Assembly: GCA_017860335.1 (NCBI GenBank)
Contig: JAFNAU010000014.1
Span: forward strand, 1 to 15,265
DNA from: Bacteroidota bacterium
GTDB lineage: Bacteria > Bacteroidota > Bacteroidia > Bacteroidales > Paludibacteraceae
Direction of reading: 5' to 3'
Length of the DNA: 15,265 bases
Position numbers and translations under genes: made by a program. How positions within the stretch are numbered: position 1 is the stretch's first letter; each line of letters starts with the position of its first letter. This document shows, in pieces, positions 6,512-13,048 of the stretch. The notes below the pieces were generated by a model, which saw only the letters and a list, made by a program, of their open reading frames with translations, was not told where the DNA came from and made no database searches.

Positions 6512-7081
6512 TTAATTGTTTTCAAATATATTTTGTAATCCGTCCCATCGCGGGTCAGTAGTTGTTTCATCTGTTGGTATTTCATCTTCTTCAAAATCGA
6601 TGTCGTCCAGATCATCATCATCGGTTCTTTGTCTGGTTATATGCTTTTTCAGTTTACTAACCATTGTCTTATTGCATTCTCCAGGGGCATGAACATGCTT
6701 CATTGGAATATTTAATACAATAAATTCATATAAAAACCATGCAATGTTAATTCCTCCGTCAGCTTCCGGTACAATCACTATATCGTCTTCTTCCGAAAAA
6801 TTATCACCAAATTTGACCTGAATTTTTTCCTTATATTGTATTGGCTGATTCATGTCATCCAGACATCTGTCGCATGGTATCTGAATAATGCCATTCAGTT
6901 CAAAATTCAAATCGAAAAGACCGGTTTTTTTACGTACAGTAACAATGGCTTTTATATTGCCATGTTGAACTTCAGGACTATCGATTTTTTTGAAGTAATT
7001 TTCATCCAAATCGAATTCGAAAACTTGTGTTTCAGTTTTTAATTCCTTCAGTGGAATGTTGTATCTTTCAAATTTCGACAT
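6512..7081 (-). CDS. DUF177 (YceD-like) protein upstream of rpmF
   Basis: A 189-residue soluble protein of the DUF177/YceD family, which is almost always encoded directly before rpmF. Homologues (YceD, plant DUF177A) have been linked to 23S rRNA accumulation or large-subunit assembly; a role here is inferred. Visible features are the family CxxC in IPCDRC (Cys70, Cys73), a strongly acidic patch at about 154-167 (DDDDLDDIDFEEDE), and the conserved C-terminal DPRWDGLQ at 177-184. The start at 7081 is well supported by two exact promoter boxes upstream and the family N-terminus MSKFERYNIPL. Confidence 0.88.
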   Translation of the reverse strand: MSKFERYNIPLKELKTETQVFEFDLDENYFKKIDSPEVQHGNIKAIVTVRKKTGLFDLNFELNGIIQIPCDRCLDDMNQPIQYKEKIQVKFGDNFSEEDDIVIVPEADGGINIAWFLYEFIVLNIPMKHVHAPGECNKTMVSKLKKHITRQRTDDDDLDDIDFEEDEIPTDETTTDPRWDGLQNIFENN

Positions 7082-7104
7082 ATTGTGTACTATAAAAAAC
7101 CTTG

Positions 7105-7112
7105 CAAAGGTA
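7105..7112 (-). promoter_or_regulatory. -7 promoter box, proximal, for DUF177-rpmF
   Basis: On the minus strand this reads TACCTTTG, an exact TAnnTTTG. It predicts a start near 7098 and a leader of about 17 nt before the ATG at 7081. Confidence 0.65.
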
Positions 7113-7155
7113 CAAAATTTCGTACTATAAATAAAAGTTTTACGGAAAATTTATG

Positions 7156-7163
7156 CAAAGATA
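7156..7163 (-). promoter_or_regulatory. -7 promoter box, distal, for DUF177-rpmF
   Basis: On the minus strand this reads TATCTTTG, a second exact TAnnTTTG 51 bp upstream of the proximal box. It would give a leader of about 68 nt. It lies between the histidine kinase stop and the DUF177 gene, so the operon may have two promoters, or one box may be unused. Confidence 0.45.
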
Positions 7164-7186
7164 GATCAAATAATTGAAGAAGATTA

Positions 7187-8344
7187 TTAATTGACAGGTA
7201 AAATTATCCTGAACGTTGTTCCTACGTTTATTTCAGAATGTTTTACGAAAATTTTACCTTGATGATATTCTTCAATAATACGTTTAGCAAGCGATAATCC
7301 CAATCCCCATCCACGTTCTTTAGTGGTAAATCCGGGTGAAAACACCGCTTTATACAAATTGCGTTCCATTCCTTTTCCTGTATCCTTGATATCAATAATT
7401 ATTTCATTCTCTGTATTCTTCACGTTCAGAGAGATTCTTCCAATACCATTCATGGCGTCAATTGCGTTTTTACACAGGTTTTCAATTACCCATTCGAATA
7501 AAGGAACATTGAGCGGAACAATTGATGGTATTCCTTCGTTAAAATTCAGTGATATTTCTACTTTGTTGGAACTGCGGTTATTCATATAATTTACCGCATT
7601 CGAAAGTGTCTCTTTTAAATCCGATTTTTTTAAATCGGGCTTGGAACCTATTTTTGAAAAACGATCAGCGATTACTCTAAGACGATTCACATCTTTTTCC
7701 ATATCAGTGATTAGTTTGTCATCTTCGTATCGGATTTTAAGAAGTTCAGTCCATGCCAGCAGCGATGAAATGGGAGTACCCAGTTGATGTGCAGTTTCTT
7801 TAGAGAGGCCAACCCAGACTTTATTCTGTTCGGCACGCTTGGTGCTCGAAAATGCCAGTATTACGATTACAAAAAATACAAAAATTACCCCAAACTGGAT
7901 GTAAGGAAAAATATACAGTTGCTTGAGGATCAAAGAGTCATCGTAATAAATGTATTGTTTTGTATTTGATTCCCTGAGATTAATTTCAAACCTGTTTTTT
8001 TTGTTTTTGAGAGTAGCTATTTTTTTTCTGAAAAAATCTTCGTTGTTTTTTTCAGGCGCTTTTATGTTTCTGTATTCTATCATTTGGTCATTATTATCTG
8101 TAATAATAACCGGAATAGTCGTATTGCCTTCAATGATATTCAGAATGAAGTTCATATCAGTTGTTTCATCAGCAAGTATCAGTTGCCTGGTGGCTTCAGC
8201 CCATATTTGTATTTTCTTCTGTTCTTCGACCGATAGTTTTCCCGCCAGGCGATTGGTGAATATCGTAGATGCGAGAACAATGAGTATTGCTCCCACAATA
8301 AAAAGGAATTTCAGTATTTTATTAGTCTGGTAAGTTTTGTTCAT
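7187..8344 (-). CDS. membrane sensor histidine kinase, orphan
   Basis: A 385-residue two-component sensor kinase. A first membrane helix (about 11-30) and a second (about 148-168) bracket a roughly 115-residue periplasmic sensor with no recognisable domain. The kinase core follows directly, without an obvious HAMP linker. The H-box is ETAHQLGTPISSL with phosphoacceptor His186. The ATP-binding parts are the N-box ENLCKNAIDAM (Asn289, Asn293), G1 DTGKGM (321-326), F-box FSPGFTTK and G2 GWGLGL (345-350), all intact. The HQLGTP form, in place of HELRTP, is common in Bacteroidetes kinases. No response regulator lies in the window, so partner and signal are unknown. It is divergent from era and has its own promoter box. 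Confidence 0.9.
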   Translation of the reverse strand: MNKTYQTNKILKFLFIVGAILIVLASTIFTNRLAGKLSVEEQKKIQIWAEATRQLILADETTDMNFILNIIEGNTTIPVIITDNNDQMIEYRNIKAPEKNNEDFFRKKIATLKNKKNRFEINLRESNTKQYIYYDDSLILKQLYIFPYIQFGVIFVFFVIVILAFSSTKRAEQNKVWVGLSKETAHQLGTPISSLLAWTELLKIRYEDDKLITDMEKDVNRLRVIADRFSKIGSKPDLKKSDLKETLSNAVNYMNNRSSNKVEISLNFNEGIPSIVPLNVPLFEWVIENLCKNAIDAMNGIGRISLNVKNTENEIIIDIKDTGKGMERNLYKAVFSPGFTTKERGWGLGLSLAKRIIEEYHQGKIFVKHSEINVGTTFRIILPVN

Positions 8345-8373
8345 ACCGGATATAAATTTTTACTTATTAACGA

Positions 8374-8381
8374 CAAAAGTA
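8374..8381 (-). promoter_or_regulatory. -7 promoter box for the histidine kinase gene
   Basis: On the minus strand this reads TACTTTTG, an exact TAnnTTTG. It predicts a start near 8367 and a leader of about 23 nt. It shares a 154-bp divergent region with the era promoter. Confidence 0.5.
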
Positions 8382-8475
8382 ACAAATTTGTATTAAAAAC
8401 TGGTTAAGAATATGGTTGAACCTGCTTTATTTTGTGCTAATAAATGAATTTTGCTTTTGTTGTTGTTAAAAGTAT

Positions 8476-8483
8476 TATCTTTG
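8476..8483 (+). promoter_or_regulatory. -7 promoter box for era
   Basis: TATCTTTG is an exact TAnnTTTG. TTTG sequences at 8450-8453 and 8456-8459 lie 22 and 16 bp upstream and bracket the expected -33 spacing. The predicted start is near 8490, only about 9 nt before the chosen era start codon. Confidence 0.65.
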
Positions 8484-8498
8484 TAAAAAATGATTATT

Positions 8499-9380
8499 AT
8501 GCATAAGTCCGGATTTGTTAATATCGTGGGTAATCCAAATGTGGGAAAATCAACCCTGATGAATGCCCTTGTAGGCGAACGTTTGTCAATTATAACATCA
8601 AAAGCTCAGACAACCCGTCATCGTATATTAGGGATTGTGAACGGGGATGATTTTCAGATAGTATATTCCGATACACCGGGTGTGTTGAAGCCAAACTACA
8701 AGTTGCAGGAGTCTATGTTAAGTTTTTCACGTTCGGCCCTGGTCGATGCTGATGTAATACTTTACGTGACTGATGTGTTTGATAATTATGAGAAAAATAA
8801 AGATTTTGTTGAAAAGGTGAAGATGAATACCGCACCGATAATTCTTGTTGTAAATAAAATCGATTTGATCAATCAGGAAAAGCTGATCGAACTGGTTGAA
8901 AAATGGAAATCTGTGCTACCTAATGCGGAAATCTTTCCAATTTCGGCAAAAGAAAAGTTCAATATTGAAACTTTATTACGACGCATTAAGGAGTTGATAC
9001 CCGAGGGTCCTCCATTTTTTGATAAAGATCAGTTGACTGATAAACCGGCAAGATTCTTTGTAACTGAAATTATCCGTGAAAAAATTCTGCTGAATTATGA
9101 GAAGGAAATTCCTTATTCGGTAGAGGTGGAAGTGGAACAGTTTCTGGAAGAGGAAAAACTAATCCGTATTAATGCCGTAATTTATGCCGAAAGAGATTCA
9201 CAAAAAGGAATTCTGATTGGGCATGGCGGGAAATCACTTAAAAAAGTTGGAACTGAAGCCAGGAAGGATATTGAAGGTTTTTTTGAAAAGAAAGTGTTTT
9301 TGGAGTTGTTTGTAAAGGTGGAGAAAGACTGGAGAAATAAGGATAACTTGTTAAAGAATTTCGGTTATCAGCCGGAATAA
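8499..9380 (+). CDS. era: GTPase Era, 30S subunit assembly factor
   Basis: A 293-residue GTPase that binds the 3' end of 16S rRNA and checks small-subunit maturation, acting in the cytoplasm near the membrane. G1 GNPNVGKST is at 11-19, the G2 region TTRHR at about 38-42, G3 DTPG at 58-61, G4 NKID at 119-122 and G5 SAK at 149-151. The C-terminal KH domain carries its RNA-binding GxxG as GHGG at 241-244. The start at 8499 (MHKSGFVNIVG) matches the usual Bacteroidetes N-terminus. An in-frame ATG at 8490 adds only MII and coincides with the predicted transcription start. In relatives fabH precedes and der follows; neither is here. Confidence 0.96.
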   Translation: MHKSGFVNIVGNPNVGKSTLMNALVGERLSIITSKAQTTRHRILGIVNGDDFQIVYSDTPGVLKPNYKLQESMLSFSRSALVDADVILYVTDVFDNYEKNKDFVEKVKMNTAPIILVVNKIDLINQEKLIELVEKWKSVLPNAEIFPISAKEKFNIETLLRRIKELIPEGPPFFDKDQLTDKPARFFVTEIIREKILLNYEKEIPYSVEVEVEQFLEEEKLIRINAVIYAERDSQKGILIGHGGKSLKKVGTEARKDIEGFFEKKVFLELFVKVEKDWRNKDNLLKNFGYQPE

Positions 9381-9472
9381 TACTTGTTGGTCTGAACCTT
9401 TCTTTATTCGTTTTTGTTTTAATAATGCTATAGAATTAATATTTAATTTTCAAACTTTAAAGAATAATAATT

Positions 9473-9721
9473 ATGAAAACTTCAGGTAGTGGAATTTTGG
9501 CTGCGCTGCTAGGTGGTGCTGTAGTTGGTGCTGCTTTGGGTTTACTTTTAGCACCCGAAAAAGGTGAAGATACCAGAGCTAAAATTGTGGAAGGCTTCGA
9601 AGATACCAAGTCTAAAGTGGTGGAAGCGCTTAAGAAAAGAGGAATAAATTTAAGTAAATCGGATCTGGAAGATCTTGTTGATGAGCTTAAATCTGAAGCT
9701 GATGCTAAAACAACAGTTTAG
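9473..9721 (+). CDS. YtxH-domain small membrane protein
   Basis: An 82-residue protein of the YtxH type. A glycine- and alanine-rich helix (GILAALLGGAVVGAALGLLLAP, about 7-28) anchors it in the membrane. It is followed by the family turn APEKGEDTR and an amphipathic, charged helical tail of about 50 residues. YtxH proteins are linked to stress or stationary phase in other bacteria, but their mechanism is unknown. It is the first of three tightly packed genes; the next begins 6 nt after its stop. The upstream gap (9381-9472) holds only a near-match promoter box (TAATTTTC at 9444-9451), so regulation is unclear. Confidence 0.82.
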   Translation: MKTSGSGILAALLGGAVVGAALGLLLAPEKGEDTRAKIVEGFEDTKSKVVEALKKRGINLSKSDLEDLVDELKSEADAKTTV

Positions 9722-9727
9722 TATGGT

Positions 9728-10126
9728 ATGACAAACAAATCGGGTTACATCAGTAATTTTAATCAACTATTTACCGACATTAAAGATTATGTAAAGCTGC
9801 AGGGCGATTATGTGAAAATTGAATTTGTAGAAAAAATCACAAAAATCCTGTCCCTTCTGCTTTTCATTCTTATTGTGGTTGTCTTAGCCATGGGTTTGCT
9901 TTTTTATCTCCTGTTTTCTCTGGCATATATCCTGGCACCGACTGTAGGATTCGTAATTAGTTTTGGAATTATTGCCGCAATCTATCTGGTTCTGCTTGCT
10001 GTCGTATTGATATTTCGTAGATCTTTGATAGTTAATCCCCTGTTAAGGTTGATTGTCGCTATGTTTTATGAAGAAGCAAAAGATGAAAATGAAGGAAAAG
10101 ATGGAATCAAAACTGATAACGGATAA
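9728..10126 (+). CDS. holin-superfamily (YqjE-like) inner-membrane protein
   Basis: A 132-residue protein with two long hydrophobic helices (about 40-66 and 70-96) flanked by a charged N-terminal amphipathic segment and a short, acidic tail. This is the layout of the phage-holin superfamily III / DUF1469 group, which includes E. coli YqjE. Despite the family name there are no phage genes nearby, and such proteins are chromosomal housekeeping membrane proteins. It starts 6 nt after the YtxH gene and overlaps the next gene by 26 nt, so the three are an operon and probably work at the same membrane site. Confidence 0.78.
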   Translation: MTNKSGYISNFNQLFTDIKDYVKLQGDYVKIEFVEKITKILSLLLFILIVVVLAMGLLFYLLFSLAYILAPTVGFVISFGIIAAIYLVLLAVVLIFRRSLIVNPLLRLIVAMFYEEAKDENEGKDGIKTDNG

Positions 10127-10379
10127 AAATATTACCATTGAAGATATGCTGGTATTCAAAAAAGAAGCCAGACAGAAGATTGAACAACAAAAAGTTCGGC
10201 TTATATCTAGAGCTCAGCAGTTGATGCCTTTCTTTTCTTCCTCATCAACAACGACTTCATTTGCTCCGTTAGCATTAATGACGGCTCCATTTCGCAAAGG
10301 GAAAATGATGACAGTAATTCAGGGCTTAATTGTCGGGTATAATTTAGTCAGAAGAATAAGAAAACTGATTAAAAAATAG
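10101..10379 (+). CDS. small basic protein, YqjK-like architecture
   Basis: A 92-residue basic protein, the third gene of the YtxH-holin operon. A charged N-terminal helix (FKKEARQKIEQQKVRL, about 19-34) leads to a serine- and threonine-rich linker (about 46-53). A weakly hydrophobic helix (MTVIQGLIVGYNLV) ends in a basic tail (RRIRKLIKK). Length and layout recall E. coli YqjK, but identity is too low to claim by eye. I chose the ATG at 10101: GAAGGA lies five bases upstream, a good ribosome binding site, and the family-like part begins here. Earlier in-frame ATGs (10068, 10083) would add a lysine- and methionine-rich stretch read from within the previous gene. It is followed by a strong hairpin. 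Confidence 0.65.
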   Translation: MESKLITDKNITIEDMLVFKKEARQKIEQQKVRLISRAQQLMPFFSSSSTTTSFAPLALMTAPFRKGKMMTVIQGLIVGYNLVRRIRKLIKK

Positions 10380-10400
10380 TGAACTGAAAATTATTAAACA

Positions 10401-10434
10401 AAAATGGCTTTAATCCGCGGATTGAAGCCATTTT
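10401..10434. terminator. bidirectional terminator between convergent genes
   Basis: AAAATGGCTT (10401-10410) pairs perfectly with AAGCCATTTT (10425-10434). The stem extends inward through a T-G pair and the AATCC/GGATT palindrome. T-rich flanks occur on both strands. It sits between the small-membrane operon (stop 10379) and the M6 protease gene (stop 10453) and can serve both. Confidence 0.85.
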
Positions 10435-10452
10435 ATATTTTAAACTCTAATG

Positions 10453-12954
10453 TCAGGGTATCAGTACCTTAGTTCGGAATTCATCAGCCTGTATAATGTA
10501 AATATGTCCGCGGGGAAGATTTGTAATTTGAGGAATATCTGAATTTGCCGTAAAACTTCTGATTTTCTGACCAATAGTGTTAAATACATTAACGACAGAG
10601 GTTCTGGAAGGTACAAACACTAAAACAGATCCAACGCCCGAAGATACAACCCTTAATTCCTTTTTCTGCTGATAAGCAGCACTTCGCACTTTTACAGTAT
10701 TGGAATAAGCGGTAATGTTTTCATACCCGTATAAGGTGTTCTTGTCACTTGCCTGAACTTGATAATAATAATCGCGATTGGAGATCAGATTGTATAAAGT
10801 GTCGGTAGTGGAAGTGAGCCATTTCTTTGAAAAAACGGTGTCAACCAAACCGTTATCAGATACATTATATACAGTTAAATAATATCCGGTAGCGTCGAAT
10901 ACTGAGTTCCAGCTGGCAATAAAACTTTTATAAGTCACATCTTTAGCCTCAGTAGCAATCGGTGGCACAACGTATATTTTTCTGGTCGATTTACCCGAAA
11001 GCGGCAATGTAATCTTATCGGCGAATGCAGTGGTTATTTCAAGTTGATCGTAATGTATATTATTATAAGATGGCTCAGTAGGGTTATAACGAATCTGAAT
11101 ATTTGTTGGTAATATTACTGAATCAACAGGTGTGAGTAATAGTGATTTTCCCCAGGCTGTTTCAGTGTCTGTATCTTTTTTTATTTCAAAATGAGTACCC
11201 AGTTTGAATGAAATTTTTATGTTTGCTTCAAGATTTTCACCTTCTACAGAGATGGTTTGGCCATTTGTGGGATTACCTTGTATAGTATTGAATTGAGTAG
11301 TTAAACCTTTTGTTTTCAACAAAGGTGGATTGGCACCACCCATGAATTTTAATGTAATTACTCCGTTTGTTTCATCAATATAAGTTAATGTTTTATTGGT
11401 CATTAGTACGCCTGAAATTAACCGTGGGGTATAATTTTTAACTGCACTTGTACCTGGAAACGGGTCGCCGGACAAAGTATTATCTGTGGCTATACCATCT
11501 GCTTCCATTATGTCAACACCCATAGCTGAAGCTATGTTGTTGGGGGTATTGTAATTCCAGTTGTTCTGGTTGTATTTAACTCGTGTAACCAACAACCCAT
11601 GACCGGGTAAGTATTTATCCCATCCTTTTTTTTGCCTGTTTTCTAACAGAAAATACTCTGTCGGATTAGTGTACTCCATGTTGAAGGGTAGCCCTGAGGA
11701 TGAAATTAAGAAAGCCTGATTAGCGGAAGCTAATGTGTCGATAATAATATTTTGAGGTGATTTAATCTCAACAGGAGTAAGATATCCCAATGAAAACCTT
11801 TCAAAAGCCGAATAGTTCGGAGGGGTTCGTCCGCTGTTCAAATAGGGTCCGTAATCCATTATATCCCAGCTGGATAATGTGTGGTGTGTGCCTCCATCGG
11901 TAGCATACATGTCAGCTAAACCTAACACGTGTCCGAATTCATGTGTAAATGTTCCGATACCACACATGCTTGTTCCGCTTTTTCCTTTCAATTCTGAAGT
12001 ACATGCGTAATCTTCAATGCGTTTTCCGTCAAAAGTAACAGAAGCTATACTTCCTGAATAATTTCCATTGCTGCTGTAAATGGCCGTAGGATATATTCCC
12101 CAACGGTGAGGCCACACGGTATTGTCAGGTGCATTTTCTGCTTCATTATATCCGGCGTAATAAATAAATACATTATCAACCAGATTATCATTATCAGTGT
12201 CAAACTGGGTAAAATCAACTCCATGATCATCTGCCAGTTTGCAGGCATCAGCCACCATTTGAACGGGATTCTGGTCAGAATCATCAGTATTATTTTTTCC
12301 GTAATACTCAATATTCTGAGGTAGCGTATAAGGACCAACCACAACGAATTCAGGTGAAAAAGTTTCCATGGAATTGTCCCTGAGATAATCACGGGCTGAA
12401 CCGGTGCCTCCATTTGTACTGTAACCGGCTTCATTCAGCAGATTATTAAATGCAGACTGAGGGTTCGGTGTAGCAAATGACGCATCGGCAAAGTTGACGA
12501 GTATCACCAGTGATTTGGGTGAACCGGTTTTGGGGTAAACGGAAGAACGAGTGACATTTGCAGAAGCAGTGTTTTTTCTGGTAGCAACTTTTTTTATCTG
12601 TGTTTTTTCACCTGTATTATTCAGAGCGTTTGTATTTACAAGTTTTGAAACAAATATTTTTTCGTTTTCAGTCCTGTTTTTTGTATTTTGCGCTTTTATT
12701 TTGGTGTCTGAAATTTTCCCTTTGGCATCCATGGAGGCATAGTTATATGTGCCTTCATTATTTTTTATAATTAAAACTCCGTCTTCAGTAGTACGGTAAT
12801 GGTGATATTCATCGCCCTTGAGGTACACGGTTAACTTTGTACCGTCTGGTTGAGTAATAATAACAGGATAGGGCGAAGCTGGTACTGCACTTGCAAACTG
12901 ACAGCCAATTAAAAGAAATGCAGATACAACAATTTTATGAAAATATTTAGTCAT
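10453..12954 (-). CDS. secreted M6-family metalloprotease with type IX sorting tail
   Basis: An 833-residue zinc endopeptidase of the M6 (immune inhibitor A-like) family. A signal peptide spans about 1-23, with cleavage likely after ASA. The propeptide includes VIITQPDGTKLTVYLKGDE (31-49), typical of this group. The catalytic domain holds an aspartate-rich DTDNDNLVD (252-260), probably a calcium loop, the zinc motif HEFGH (338-342) with GLAD, and a Met-turn WDIMDYG (363-369). Beta domains follow, one at about 540-660 and a fibronectin-III-like one at about 665-757. The last 65 residues (VVNVFNTIGQKIRSF, LPRGHIYIIQAD, RTKVLIP) match a type A T9SS sorting domain, so it is exported and attached or released at the cell surface. 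All catalytic residues are present. LIGC at 15-18 is a competing lipobox. Confidence 0.88.
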   Translation of the reverse strand: MTKYFHKIVVSAFLLIGCQFASAVPASPYPVIITQPDGTKLTVYLKGDEYHHYRTTEDGVLIIKNNEGTYNYASMDAKGKISDTKIKAQNTKNRTENEKIFVSKLVNTNALNNTGEKTQIKKVATRKNTASANVTRSSVYPKTGSPKSLVILVNFADASFATPNPQSAFNNLLNEAGYSTNGGTGSARDYLRDNSMETFSPEFVVVGPYTLPQNIEYYGKNNTDDSDQNPVQMVADACKLADDHGVDFTQFDTDNDNLVDNVFIYYAGYNEAENAPDNTVWPHRWGIYPTAIYSSNGNYSGSIASVTFDGKRIEDYACTSELKGKSGTSMCGIGTFTHEFGHVLGLADMYATDGGTHHTLSSWDIMDYGPYLNSGRTPPNYSAFERFSLGYLTPVEIKSPQNIIIDTLASANQAFLISSSGLPFNMEYTNPTEYFLLENRQKKGWDKYLPGHGLLVTRVKYNQNNWNYNTPNNIASAMGVDIMEADGIATDNTLSGDPFPGTSAVKNYTPRLISGVLMTNKTLTYIDETNGVITLKFMGGANPPLLKTKGLTTQFNTIQGNPTNGQTISVEGENLEANIKISFKLGTHFEIKKDTDTETAWGKSLLLTPVDSVILPTNIQIRYNPTEPSYNNIHYDQLEITTAFADKITLPLSGKSTRKIYVVPPIATEAKDVTYKSFIASWNSVFDATGYYLTVYNVSDNGLVDTVFSKKWLTSTTDTLYNLISNRDYYYQVQASDKNTLYGYENITAYSNTVKVRSAAYQQKKELRVVSSGVGSVLVFVPSRTSVVNVFNTIGQKIRSFTANSDIPQITNLPRGHIYIIQADEFRTKVLIP

Positions 12955-12982
12955 TCAATGAATTAAGTTAATTATGAAAGTA

Positions 12983-12990
12983 CAAATATA
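12983..12990 (-). promoter_or_regulatory. -7 promoter box for the M6 protease gene
   Basis: On the minus strand this reads TATATTTG, an exact TAnnTTTG. It predicts a start near 12976 and a leader of about 22 nt. It lies in the 94-bp gap after mutS2, so the protease gene need not depend on mutS2 transcription. Confidence 0.55.
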
Positions 12991-13048
12991 CTGTTTTTTT
13001 TGATTTATAGCAGAATTGAAACTGATTATACAAATGTTGAACCTTTTC

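Noticed and set aside
10053..10100. Earlier starts for the YqjK-like gene, including TTG at 10053 and ATG at 10068 or 10083
   Set aside because: They lie deep inside the preceding gene and translate a lysine- and methionine-rich shadow. The ATG at 10101 has a GAAGGA ribosome binding site.
9728..10126. Phage holin and prophage remnant
   Set aside because: The holin label comes from a superfamily name. There is no lysin, phage structural or integrase gene nearby, and the operon context matches chromosomal membrane proteins.
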